Shown here: piece after piece, positions 8,209 through 16,151 of the stretch | Layout of the letters: each line of letters begins with the position of its first letter | Position numbering within the stretch: the first letter of the stretch is position 1 | Source of the DNA: Pseudokineococcus marinus | GTDB taxonomy: Bacteria; Actinomycetota; Actinomycetes; Actinomycetales; Quadrisphaeraceae | NCBI RefSeq assembly: GCF_037482405.1 | Contig: NZ_JBBHZZ010000001.1 | Span: forward strand, 1 to 64,000 | Length of the DNA: 64,000 bases | Direction: 5' to 3' | Notes under the pieces: model-generated | Seen by the model: the letters and a program-made list of their open reading frames with translations, nothing else | Databases searched by the model: none | What the model was told of the DNA's origin: nothing | Position numbers and translations under genes: made by a program

Positions 8209-10110
8209 TCAGCGGCCGGGCTGGTCCCGGTCGCGGCGCACCATGGCCTTGCGGCCCTTGATCGTGCTGCCGCGCAGCGCCGCCACGACGTCGTCGGCGG
8301 CGCCCTCGGGCACCTCGACGAGCGAGAAGCGCTCGGTGATCTCGATGGCGCCGATGTCGCGGCCGCTCACGGGCGACTCGTTGGCGATGGCGCCCACGAG
8401 GTCGCCGGGGCGGACGCCGGCCGCGCGGCCGACGCCGACGAAGAGACGGGCGTTGCCGGCCGACGGGCCGCTGCGGGGGCCCGAGCGGCCGCCGCGGGCC
8501 GCGGGACCGCGGCTGTCGCGCCCGTCCCGGCCGCGGGGGCCGCTGTCGCGACCGGCGCGGGGGCGCAGGTCGGGCGCCGGGATCTCCTGGTCGTCCACCG
8601 CCCCCTGGGCGGCGTGCGCCAGCTGGAGGGCCGCGAGCGCGACCTCCTCGGCGCTGTGGTGCTCCATGAGCGCGTCGAGGACGCCGCGGACCTCCTCGAG
8701 GCCGCTGCGGTCGCCGTCGAGGACCTCGGCGACCGAGCGGCGCGTCCCCTGCAGGCGGTGAGCCCTCAGGTCGGCGACGGTCGGCAGCGGCGCCACGGCG
8801 ATCGGCGCGCCCGCGACCCGCTCGATGACCGAGAGCTGGCGGCGCTCGCGCGGCTCGGCGAGCGTCAGGGCGACGCCCTCGCGGCCGGCGCGGCCGACGC
8901 GGCCGATGCGGTGCACGTAGGACTCGGGCGCCGACGGCACGTCGAAGTTGACGACGTGGCTCAGCTGCTCGACGTCGAGGCCGCGCGCGGCCACGTCGGT
9001 GGCGATGAGCAGCTGGGCGGCGCCGGCGCGGAGCCGGGAGACCACCTTGTCGCGCTGCTCCTGGCCCATGCCGCCGTGCAGCGCCTCGGCGCGGTAGCCG
9101 CGGGCGCCGAGGCGCTCGGTGATCGTGTCGACCTCCTCGCGCGTGCGGCAGAAGACGATGGCCGCCGTCGGCTGCTCGAGGTCGAGGATGCGGCCGAGGG
9201 CCGCGACCTTGTGCGGGCGGCCGACGACGTACGCCGTCTGGCGCACGAGGGGCGCCTCGCCCTCGGCCGCGCGCTTCTTCGCGATCCGGATGCGGACGGG
9301 CTCGCGCAGGTGCTGGCGGGCGATCCGGTCGATGCGCGGCGGCATCGTGGCGGAGAAGAGCACGGTCTGACGCTCCGCCGGCGCCGCCGAGAGGATCTCC
9401 TCGATGTCCTCGGCGAAGCCCATGTCGAGCATCTCGTCGGCCTCGTCCAGGACGACGGTCTGCAGGTGGGCCAGCGGCAGGGTGCCGCGGCCGATGTGGT
9501 CGAGCGCGCGGCCCGGCGTGGCGACGACGACGTCGACGCCCCGCTCGAGCTCGCGCAGCTGGCGGCCGATCGGCGTGCCGCCGTAGACGGCGAGGACGCG
9601 GGCGCCCAGCTGCTTGCCGTAGGTGCTGATGGCCTCGGAGACCTGGAGCGCGAGCTCGCGGGTGGGCACGAGGACGAGGCCGACGGGGCGGCGCCCGCCA
9701 CCGGCGGGGACCTTCTCCAGCAGCGGCAGCGCGAAGGCGGCCGTCTTGCCGGTGCCCGTGGCGGCCTGGCCGAGCAGGTCGTGGCCGGCCAGGAGCGGGC
9801 GGATCGACTCCGCCTGGATGGGCGTGGGCTCCTCGTAGCCGAGGCCGTCGAGGGCGCGCAGCACCTCGGCGCGCAGGCCGAGGTCGGCGAAGGTCGGGCC
9901 GGCGGGCTCGTCGGCGTCGTCCTCGGGAGCGGCGTCGTCCGCGTGGTCGGACGCCTCCGCGGGGGCGTCCTCGCCGCGGCCCTGGGCGGGGACGTCGGCG
10001 CGGGGCGGTCCCTCGACGGTGTCGGTGCCCGAGGTGGCGGTGTCGGTGGTGCTCGTGTCGGTGGTGGCCTCGGCGTCCGCGGTCTCGCGGTCGAGGGCAG
10101 GGGCGGTCAC
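8209..10110 (-). CDS. DEAD-box ATP-dependent RNA helicase with DbpA-type RNA-binding domain
   Basis: RNA helicase of 633 residues, probably remodelling rRNA or structured mRNA (DeaD/CsdA-like). After an acidic, Thr/Asp-rich N-terminal extension of about 85 residues come the Q-motif region, Walker A 'AATGTGKTAAFALPL', 'VVLDEADEMLDMGF' (DEAD), 'LFSATMPPRI' (SAT) and, in the second RecA lobe, 'ATDVAARGLDVEQLSHVVNF' and 'YVHRIGRVGRAG'. A C-terminal domain starting 'NARLFVGVGRAAGVRPGDLV' is the DbpA RRM-like fold. The GTG at 10108-10110 follows GAGGAGA, which decides the start over upstream candidates. A long gene-free leader precedes it. Confidence 0.93.
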   Translation of the reverse strand: MTAPALDRETADAEATTDTSTTDTATSGTDTVEGPPRADVPAQGRGEDAPAEASDHADDAAPEDDADEPAGPTFADLGLRAEVLRALDGLGYEEPTPIQAESIRPLLAGHDLLGQAATGTGKTAAFALPLLEKVPAGGGRRPVGLVLVPTRELALQVSEAISTYGKQLGARVLAVYGGTPIGRQLRELERGVDVVVATPGRALDHIGRGTLPLAHLQTVVLDEADEMLDMGFAEDIEEILSAAPAERQTVLFSATMPPRIDRIARQHLREPVRIRIAKKRAAEGEAPLVRQTAYVVGRPHKVAALGRILDLEQPTAAIVFCRTREEVDTITERLGARGYRAEALHGGMGQEQRDKVVSRLRAGAAQLLIATDVAARGLDVEQLSHVVNFDVPSAPESYVHRIGRVGRAGREGVALTLAEPRERRQLSVIERVAGAPIAVAPLPTVADLRAHRLQGTRRSVAEVLDGDRSGLEEVRGVLDALMEHHSAEEVALAALQLAHAAQGAVDDQEIPAPDLRPRAGRDSGPRGRDGRDSRGPAARGGRSGPRSGPSAGNARLFVGVGRAAGVRPGDLVGAIANESPVSGRDIGAIEITERFSLVEVPEGAADDVVAALRGSTIKGRKAMVRRDRDQPGR

Positions 10111-10521
10111 GGCAGGGGTCTCCTCGCGGTGGGGTCGGCGCGGCGTCGCGCCTGTCGGCAGGTCGCAGCCGGACTCGGTGGCTGCTGCGGAGGGGACCTG
10201 TCGGCCGTGGACCCTGTGGAGATCGCCAGCGGTTGTCACGTGCTCCTGCCCGCTCGTCGCGGGCTCACCTGCGCTGCTCGACCTGCGTCGGCCCCGTCCG
10301 GGCGCCCAGGGCGCCCGCTCCTCCGTCAGGCACAAGTGTGACGCACGCGCGGGCATTCCCCGACCACGGGTCGCGCCTCCCACCCGGCCGGCCCGCACCC
10401 CCGGCACCTCGTCGACACGTCGCTGCTCCGAGGGACGCCCCTCCGGCACTCTGACGACGACGTGCGGTCGGGGAGCCTCGGGGACGGCGAGGTGACGACG
10501 AGGTGCGCTGGAGAGGCGGAC
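10111..10521. other. 411-nt intergenic region upstream of the helicase
   Basis: No convincing gene. It must carry the helicase promoter and 5' leader, but no clear -10/-35 pair is visible. A hairpin element at 10438-10473 lies just past the ligase stop and resembles one at 46043-46078. Long leaders before DeaD-type helicases are common and often regulatory, but no known leader fold was recognised. Confidence 0.5.
10438..10473. repeat. Hairpin element, copy 1
   Basis: Stems CCCC/GGGG and GCAC/GTGC enclose TCTGACGACGAC. The core GGCACTCTG-N-CGACGA and outer CGCCCCTCC recur at 46043-46078. It lies downstream of the ligase stop and is a probable terminator. Confidence 0.5.
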
Positions 10522-12114
10522 TCAGGTCGCCGGGGTGGCGTCCCGCGTCTCGGCCGGGCCGGCGGGCGCGCCGTACCGGGCGACGAGCTCGCGCTTGAGG
10601 ACCTTCCCGCTCGGGCCGAGGGGCAGGTCGTCGACCACCTCGATGCGGCGCGGGTACTTGTACGCCGCGATCTGGTCGGCGGCGTACTCGCGCAGCGCGT
10701 CGGCCGTCGTCGTCGCGCCCTCGACGAGGACGACGGCGGCCGCGACCTCCTCGCCGTGCCGCTCGTCGGCGACGCCGAACACCGCCACCCGGGCGACGTC
10801 GGGGTGCGCGGCGAGCACCTCCTCGACCTCGCGCGGGTACACGTTGTAGCCGTTGCGCAGGATCATGTCCTTGGTGCGGTCGACGATCGTGACGTAGTCG
10901 TCGTCGTCCTTCGTGCCGAGGTCGCCCGTGCGGAACCAGCCGTCGACGACGGCGGCCGCCGTGTCGTCCGGCCGCCCGAGGTAGCCCTTCATGAGGTTGT
11001 GCCCGCGGACGACGAGCTCGCCCATCTCCCCGCGCGGCAGCAGCTCGACCCGGTCGGGCACGTCGTGGCGGGCGACCTCGACCTCCACGCCCCAGATCGG
11101 CACGCCCACCGTGCCGGGGCGGGGCGGGCGGCCCACGGGGTTGAAGGTCGCGACGGGCGAGGTCTCGGTGAGGCCGTACCCCTCGTGGACCTCGACCCCG
11201 AAGACGTCGCGGACGCGGTCGATCACCGCGACGGGGATGGCCGCCCCGCCCGAGACGCCGTACTTCAGCGGCGGCCTCCGGTCGTCCTTGCCGGCGGCCT
11301 CGAGGAAGGCCATGTACATCGTCGGGACGCCCATGACGACGGTGCAGCCGTGCTCGACCATGAGCGAGAGCGCCGTCGCCCCGTCGAACTTCGGCACCAG
11401 GACGAGCGTCGCGCCCGCGCGGAAGGTCGTGTTCATGGCGCACGTCTGACCGAAGGTGTGGAACAGCGGCAGGCACCCGAGCACGACGTCGTCCACGCCC
11501 ATGCGGAAGGTGTCGAGCAGCGAGGTCTCGACCTGCGCGACCAGCGCCATGTGGCAGCCCTCTGCGCCCTTGGGACGGCCGGTGGTGCCGCTCGTGTAGA
11601 GGATCGTCGCGGTGTCGTCGGGCTGGCGCGGCTCGACGGCGGTGATCGGCTCCGCCGCCGCGGCCAGCTCCTCGAGCCGCTCGACGCCGTGCTCGGCGGC
11701 CAGCTCGGCCGGCGCGAGGACGGTGACGACGTCGACCCCGGCGGCGCGCGCGCCCCGCAGGCCCTGCGCCATGAGGGGGGCTGCGCACACGAGCAGCGAG
11801 GCCTCGCTGTCCTCGAGGACGTACTGGATCTCCGGCCCCTGGAGCAGGGCGTGCACGGGGACGACGACGCCGCCCAGCGCCAGGACGGCGTAGTAGGCCC
11901 GCGGGAAGTCGGCGACGTTGGGCAGCAGCAGCGCCACCCGCGTCCCCGGGCCGACGCCCTTCGCACGCAGGGCGCCGGCGACGGCGCGCGTCTGGTCCCA
12001 GAGCTCGCGGTAGGTGATCCGCTGGTCGCCCACGACGACGGCCGTGCGGTCGGCGTGCCGGACCGCGGACTCGGCGAGGATGGTGGCGACGGACAGCGTG
12101 GCGAAGCCCTGCAT
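10522..12114 (-). CDS. AMP-dependent acyl-CoA ligase (long-chain fatty acid type)
   Basis: ANL-superfamily enzyme of 530 residues, expected to activate a carboxylic acid to acyl-AMP and then to acyl-CoA. The P-loop motif 'TILYTSGTTGRPKGA' is present, with 'GYGLTETSPV' and the hinge 'GWFRTGDLGTKDDDDYVTIV'. 'DRTKDMILRNGYNVYPREVE' and the C-terminal catalytic lysine in 'PLGPSGKVLKREL' complete the set. Substrate cannot be read from the sequence; medium or long-chain fatty acids are most likely. The ATG at 12112-12114 follows GGGAG. It is a single-gene unit. Confidence 0.9.
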   Translation of the reverse strand: MQGFATLSVATILAESAVRHADRTAVVVGDQRITYRELWDQTRAVAGALRAKGVGPGTRVALLLPNVADFPRAYYAVLALGGVVVPVHALLQGPEIQYVLEDSEASLLVCAAPLMAQGLRGARAAGVDVVTVLAPAELAAEHGVERLEELAAAAEPITAVEPRQPDDTATILYTSGTTGRPKGAEGCHMALVAQVETSLLDTFRMGVDDVVLGCLPLFHTFGQTCAMNTTFRAGATLVLVPKFDGATALSLMVEHGCTVVMGVPTMYMAFLEAAGKDDRRPPLKYGVSGGAAIPVAVIDRVRDVFGVEVHEGYGLTETSPVATFNPVGRPPRPGTVGVPIWGVEVEVARHDVPDRVELLPRGEMGELVVRGHNLMKGYLGRPDDTAAAVVDGWFRTGDLGTKDDDDYVTIVDRTKDMILRNGYNVYPREVEEVLAAHPDVARVAVFGVADERHGEEVAAAVVLVEGATTTADALREYAADQIAAYKYPRRIEVVDDLPLGPSGKVLKRELVARYGAPAGPAETRDATPAT

Positions 12115-12272
12115 GGGTGTGCTCCCGGGTCCCGGGACCGCGCCGTCGCGGCCCCCCGTGCCCGGCACAGTAGGCGCGCCCCCGGGCGGCGGCCAGGGCC
12201 CACCGGCCGCCTCCCCCGGTCGTGGCAGGACGTCGTCGCGACGGGGCGCGCGTCCCGTGCTGGGCTGTGCCC

Positions 12273-12488
12273 GTGAGCCCGCCCCCGCCGACCCGACGTC
12301 CGCGGCCGCCGTCGCCGCAGCGGCGGCTCGCCCTCGCGGCGGGCGCGCTGGCCGCCGGGCTGGTGGCGCTGGTCGTGGTCGCCACGGCCGACGGGCGTCC
12401 CTCCGTGGCGGGCCTGGCCCTCGTCGGCGTCGGGCTGGTGAGCGGCGTCCCCGCGCTGGCCGACCTGCGCCGGTCGCGCCGACGCTGA
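12273..12488 (+). CDS. Small membrane protein, function unknown
   Basis: A 71-residue product with a proline/arginine-rich N-terminus, two hydrophobic helices ('LALAAGALAAGLVALVVVAT' and 'VAGLALVGVGLVSGVPALA') and a basic tail. No family recognised. The GTG at 12273 puts little sequence before the first helix. The pattern of charged ends around two helices supports coding, but evidence is otherwise limited. Confidence 0.5.
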   Translation: MSPPPPTRRPRPPSPQRRLALAAGALAAGLVALVVVATADGRPSVAGLALVGVGLVSGVPALADLRRSRRR

Positions 12489-12675
12489 GGGCAGCGCGCT
12501 GCCGGCGGGGAGGACTGACCACACCGGACGGAGCGTCACCGCAGGTCAGAGGACTGCGACCGCTCGTGCTCGGGACCTGGTCCACCCCGTCGGCGCTCCC
12601 ACCCGGCAGGCCCGCGTCACGGCGCCCGTGCACCGGTGGCCAGCGGCCTCGTGGTCGGCGCCCACGTGGTCGATC

Positions 12676-12681
12676 TAGCGT
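12676..12681 (+). promoter_or_regulatory. -10 hexamer TAGCGT for the hydrolase
   Basis: TAGCGT ends 6 nt before the ATG at 12688 with no ribosome-binding site, indicating a leaderless mRNA. Confidence 0.5.
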
Positions 12682-12687
12682 GCGGGC

Positions 12688-13383
12688 ATGAGCGACCCCG
12701 GCGCGGCCCCGCAGAACACGACCTTCCCCCGCCCCGGCGGCGAGGAGGGGCACGGCTACCTCGAGCTGCCGCCGTCGGGCCGCGGCCCCGGCCTCGTCGT
12801 CGTGCAGGAGTGGTGGGGCCTCACCGAGCACATCGCCGACCTCGTGCGCCGCTTCGCCGCCGAGGGGTTCGTCGCCCTGGCGCCCGACCTCTACGGCGGG
12901 CGCACGACGCACGACGGCGAGGAGGCGATGCGCCTCATGCAGGAGCTGCCCGTCGACCGGGCGGCCCGGGACCTCGCCGGGGCGGTCGACCTGCTCCTCG
13001 GCCACGAGGCCGTCACGAGCAGCACGGTCGGCGTCGCGGGCTTCTGCATGGGCGGGGCCTTCGCGCTGACGCTGGCCGCCCAGCAGGGCGAGCGCGTCGG
13101 CGCCGTGACGCCCTTCTACGGGCTGCCGGACCCCGAGGGCACCGACTGGTCGGGCGTGCGCGCCGCCGTGCAGGGCCACTACGCGCGGGAGGACCGCATC
13201 GACCTCGACGTCGTCGGGCGGGTCTTCGACGACCTGCGCGAGCGGCTCGACGCCCCCGTCGAGCTGCACGTCTACGAGGCGCAGCACGCCTTCGTCAACG
13301 ACACCGGCCCCGCCTACGACGCCGACGCGGCCGCGCTGGCGTGGGGTCGCGCCACGGCCTTCCTCCGCGAGCACGTGCGCTGA
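12688..13383 (+). CDS. Dienelactone hydrolase family protein
   Basis: Alpha/beta hydrolase of 231 residues. 'VVVQEWWGLTEHIADLVRRF' and 'FVALAPDLYGG' are typical dienelactone-hydrolase segments. The nucleophile cysteine lies in 'GVAGFCMGGAFALTLA' and the catalytic histidine in 'YEAQHAFVNDTGPAYDADA'. The family opens dienelactones in chlorocatechol degradation, but many members act on other esters and lactones; no degradation genes are nearby. The gene ends just before a poly-G run and assembly gap. Confidence 0.88.
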   Translation: MSDPGAAPQNTTFPRPGGEEGHGYLELPPSGRGPGLVVVQEWWGLTEHIADLVRRFAAEGFVALAPDLYGGRTTHDGEEAMRLMQELPVDRAARDLAGAVDLLLGHEAVTSSTVGVAGFCMGGAFALTLAAQQGERVGAVTPFYGLPDPEGTDWSGVRAAVQGHYAREDRIDLDVVGRVFDDLRERLDAPVELHVYEAQHAFVNDTGPAYDADAAALAWGRATAFLREHVR

Positions 13384-13392
13384 GGGCGCCCC

Positions 13393-13526
13393 GGGGGGGG
13401 GGGGGGGGNNNNNNNNNNNNNNNNNNNNNNNNNNNNNNNNNNNNNNNNNNNNNNNNNNNNNNNNNNNNNNNNNNNNNNNNNNNNNNNNNNNNNNNNNNNN
13501 NNNNNNNNNNNNNNNNNNNNNNNNNN
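13393..13526. other. G-homopolymer and assembly gap
   Basis: A run of 16 G (13393-13408) is followed by 118 unknown bases (13409-13526) and then GGGG. True length and content are unknown. It lies between two complete genes, so probably nothing coding is interrupted. Confidence 0.95.
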
Positions 13527-13569
13527 GGGGCGGCGCCCCGCCGCCGCGCGGAGGGGGCACAGTGGTGGG

Positions 13570-14883
13570 GTGAGCGCCCCGTCCGTCGTCCGCCCCGACG
13601 CCGACCCCGGTCTCCCGGACGGCGCCGAGGACGGCGTCGCGGCGCTGCGGGCGGCCGGCCTGCTGGGTGCGCAGGACGAGGGCGCGGAGGAGGCGACGGC
13701 CGAGGGCGTCGCGCCCGACGCCCCGCTCCTGCTCGCCGTCGACGGCAACAGCCTCCTGCACCGCGCGCACCACGCCCACGCCGCGGGGCAGCACCGCGAC
13801 GCCGCCGGCCGACCGGTCTGGGCGCTGCGGGGCGTCGTCTCCCTCATCGCGAGCGCCGCGGCCCGCCTGACGCCGGACGCGCTCGTGGTCGGCTTCGACT
13901 GCGCGCGGACGTCGGTGCGCCGCGCCGAGCACCCGGCGTACAAGGCCCACCGCCCCGAGAAGCACCCCGACCTGCGCGCCCAGCTCGACGACGCCCCGGC
14001 GCTGCTCGCCGAGGCCGGGCTGCCCGTCGTCGTCGCCGAGGGGTTCGAGGCCGACGACGTCCTCTGCTCGGCCGCCGAGCTCGCCCGGCGCAGCGGCTGG
14101 CGGTGCACGGCCGTGACGAGCGACCGCGACTCCTTCGCCCTCGTCGACGCCTCGACGTCGGTGCTGCGGGTGCTCAACGGCGGGATCGGGGGCTCGCCGG
14201 TCCTCACCCCGCGGACGCTGCCGCTCGTCACGGGCGTGCGCGCCGGCCAGTACCGCTGCCTGGCGGCCCTGCGCGGCGACACCTCGGACAACCTCCCCGG
14301 CGCGCTCGGCATCGGCCCGAAGACGGCCGCCCGCCTGCTCGCCGCCTTCGACAGCGTCGACGACGTCTACGCCGCGCTCGACGACGGGCGCGAGGCCGAG
14401 GTGCGGGACGTCGTCGGCCCGGGCGTCGTCGGCCGGCTGCGCACGCCCGAGGCGCGGGCCAACGTCGCCCGCAACCAGCGGCTCATGGCGATGCGCGACG
14501 ACCTCGCCCTGCCCGACCTCGACGCGCTGCGCCTGCCCCTCGACCTCACCCGGGTGCAGGCCGCGCTCGGGGCGCGCGACGTGCGCCTCGGCCCGTCGCT
14601 CTGGGCGCTCGTCGGCGGCGCCCCGCCCGCCGACCGGTACTCCCCCCTGCCGTCGTGGGTCGACGAGGCGCCGCTGCCCGACGGGCCGCCGGACGACGGC
14701 GCCGGGGCGCCCGTGGACACCGTCGCCGGGGCGCCCGAGGACACCGCCGCCCGCCGCGACCCCCGGGGCGGCTCCCGCCCGGCGCCCGCGGCCCCGCCCC
14801 CGCCGCGCGAGCCCCTCGGCGCCCGCGGCCTCGCCCGCGCCCGCAAGGACCCGGGCGAGGACCAGCTCGACCTCTTCGGCTGA
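13570..14883 (+). CDS. 5'-3' exonuclease (PIN/FEN domain)
   Basis: Stand-alone relative of the N-terminal 5' nuclease domain of DNA polymerase I, probably removing flaps or RNA primers. It has 437 residues. Domain residues include 'LLLAVDGNSLLHRAHHAH', 'VVGFDCARTSVRRAEHPAYKAHRPEKHP', 'AEGFEADDVLCSAAELA', 'AVTSDRDSFALV' (metal-binding acidic residues) and the helix-hairpin-helix 'GDTSDNLPGALGIGPKTAARLLAAF'. An acidic N-terminal extension of about 50 residues and a proline-rich C-terminal tail of about 100 residues flank the domain. The GTG at 13570 is close to the assembly gap. Confidence 0.88.
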   Translation: MSAPSVVRPDADPGLPDGAEDGVAALRAAGLLGAQDEGAEEATAEGVAPDAPLLLAVDGNSLLHRAHHAHAAGQHRDAAGRPVWALRGVVSLIASAAARLTPDALVVGFDCARTSVRRAEHPAYKAHRPEKHPDLRAQLDDAPALLAEAGLPVVVAEGFEADDVLCSAAELARRSGWRCTAVTSDRDSFALVDASTSVLRVLNGGIGGSPVLTPRTLPLVTGVRAGQYRCLAALRGDTSDNLPGALGIGPKTAARLLAAFDSVDDVYAALDDGREAEVRDVVGPGVVGRLRTPEARANVARNQRLMAMRDDLALPDLDALRLPLDLTRVQAALGARDVRLGPSLWALVGGAPPADRYSPLPSWVDEAPLPDGPPDDGAGAPVDTVAGAPEDTAARRDPRGGSRPAPAAPPPPREPLGARGLARARKDPGEDQLDLFG

Positions 14884-14905
14884 CCCGCCGCACCCACGCC
14901 CCTCC

Positions 14906-15055
14906 GGGGCGACGTGCGGCCATGTCGCCCCGCCCCACCCCGCCCCCAGGGCGACGTGTGGCCACGTCGCCCCGTCCACACGCCCCTCCGGTCGACGTGC
15001 GGCCATGTCGCCGTGTGGTGGCGCGCGGGAGGGGCGACATGGCCGCACATCGCCG
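14906..15055. repeat. Array of four related hairpin units
   Basis: A core GGCGAC-GTGCGGCCAT-GTCGCC recurs at 14906-14931, 14949-14972 and about 14990-15012, and once inverted at about 15028-15054. The second copy has perfect 10-bp arms (GGGCGACGTG/CACGTCGCCC) with loop TGGC. The array lies between the exonuclease stop and the ABC operon promoter. Confidence 0.7.
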
Positions 15056-15080
15056 TCAGAGAGCGGCATCCCCCGGGGTC

Positions 15081-15110
15081 TTGCGGGCGCAGACCGCTCT
15101 GCGCTACGAA
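15081..15110 (+). promoter_or_regulatory. Promoter of the ABC operon
   Basis: TTGCGG (15081-15086) and TACGAA (15105-15110) are separated by 18 nt, 44 nt upstream of the first gene. A perfect 7-bp dyad fills the spacer, suggesting direct repressor occlusion. Confidence 0.5.
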
Positions 15111-15144
15111 GCACGCACCCGCTCTGCACCGCAGACCACTCTGG
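15087..15144. promoter_or_regulatory. Putative operator dyads for the operon's winged-helix regulator
   Basis: GCGCAGA-CCGC-TCTGCGC (15087-15104) lies inside the promoter spacer. GCAGA-CCAC-TCTGG (15131-15144) lies downstream, and TCTGC-ACC-GCAGA (15123-15135) overlaps it. The repeated half-site GCAGA/TCTGC is what a dimeric winged-helix repressor would bind. The regulator gene at 15807 is in the operon. Confidence 0.5.
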
Positions 15145-15153
15145 GGGACCCCG

Positions 15154-15810
15154 ATGGGCACGACGACGCAGCACGACCAGGACGACGCGGGTCTCGACCC
15201 GCGGGAGGCGCTGGCCCTCCTCGACGCCGAGCGCACGAGGACGCAGCAGCGGCTGGTCCCCGACCTCAGACTGCTCTACGGCACCTGGGGCGTCGCCTGG
15301 CTCGTGGGCTTCCTCGTGCTGTGGGGCTCGACGACGGGCCGGGGCCCGCTCGCGCTGCCGCCGGCCGCGGGCGGCGTCGTCTTCGCGGGCCTGCTCGTGG
15401 CCGCCGTCGTCGTCACGGGCGTCCACATCGCCCGCCGCACGGCCGGGGTGCGCGGCGCCTCGAGCACGCAGGGCGCCATGTACGGGTGGGCGTGGCTGCT
15501 CGGCTTCGGCTGCATGGCCTCCGTCATGGCGTCGGCCGCCGGCGCCGGCGCGTCGCCCGACGTGCTCGGGGTCCTCGGCCCCGCCGTGTCCGGGCTCGTC
15601 GTCGGCCTGCTCTACCTGGGCGGCGGGGCCATGTGGCAGGACCGCGCCCAGTACTCCCTCGGCGTCTGGATCCTGCTGTCGAGCGCCGTCGGGGCGCTCG
15701 CCGGCCACCCGAGCAACCACCTCGTCATGGGCCTGCTCGGCGGGGGCGGCTTCCTCGTCGCCGCGCTCGTCGTCGCGGCCCGCGGCCCCCGTGCCGGGGC
15801 GCCGGCGTGA
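15154..15810 (+). CDS. Membrane protein, first gene of the ABC operon
   Basis: 218 residues: a hydrophilic N-terminus of about 35 residues, then about six hydrophobic segments, including 'LYGTWGVAWLVGFLVLWGST' and 'GGVVFAGLLVAAVVVTGVHI'. No family of known function was recognised; similar proteins sit beside regulator/ABC modules of this type in actinobacteria. The ATG at 15154 is used. The stop overlaps the regulator start by a GTGA tetranucleotide, so translation is coupled. It may sense or assist the transporter; that is inferred. Confidence 0.8.
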   Translation: MGTTTQHDQDDAGLDPREALALLDAERTRTQQRLVPDLRLLYGTWGVAWLVGFLVLWGSTTGRGPLALPPAAGGVVFAGLLVAAVVVTGVHIARRTAGVRGASSTQGAMYGWAWLLGFGCMASVMASAAGAGASPDVLGVLGPAVSGLVVGLLYLGGGAMWQDRAQYSLGVWILLSSAVGALAGHPSNHLVMGLLGGGGFLVAALVVAARGPRAGAPA

Positions 15811-16151
15811 ACGACCCCCTGCCCGACCTCGACCCGGTCATCCACGCCCCCGCGCGCCTGCGCCTCGTGGCCGCCCTCGCCGCGCTCGACGACGGCGACC
15901 GCATCGCCTTCCCCCGGCTGCAGCAGCTGCAGGGGCTCACCGCGGGCAACCTCGGCGCCCACCTGCGCAAGCTCGAGGACGCCGGCTACGTCACCGTCGA
16001 GAAGACCCACCGCGGCCGCACGCCGACGACCTACGTGCAGCTGACCCGCCGCGGCCGCCAGGCGCTGGAGGACCACACGGCCGCCCTGCGCGCGCTCCTC
16101 GAGCCCGTCACCGCCCGTGCGGCGGCCGGTCGGTCGGAGGGCGCCGCGTGA
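15807..16151 (+). CDS. Winged-helix transcriptional regulator
   Basis: A 114-residue DNA-binding protein of the HTH_34/MarR-like winged-helix type. 'LRLVAALAALDDGDRIAFPRL' leads into the recognition segment 'GLTAGNLGAHLRKLEDAGYV'. 'TVEKTHRGRTPTTYVQLTRRG' forms the wing. No ligand domain is present. It overlaps both neighbours by GTGA junctions, so its level is tied to the transporter. Dyads upstream of the operon are probable autoregulatory sites. Confidence 0.87.
   Translation: MNDPLPDLDPVIHAPARLRLVAALAALDDGDRIAFPRLQQLQGLTAGNLGAHLRKLEDAGYVTVEKTHRGRTPTTYVQLTRRGRQALEDHTAALRALLEPVTARAAAGRSEGAA

Noticed and set aside
14906..15055. CRISPR array
   Set aside because: Units are short, degenerate, unevenly spaced and one is inverted; they form hairpins rather than a regular array.
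10522..15720. One very long minus-strand frame through the ligase, the gap and the exonuclease
   Set aside because: Only 10522-12114 shows conserved motifs. The rest is antisense to real genes and crosses unknown bases.
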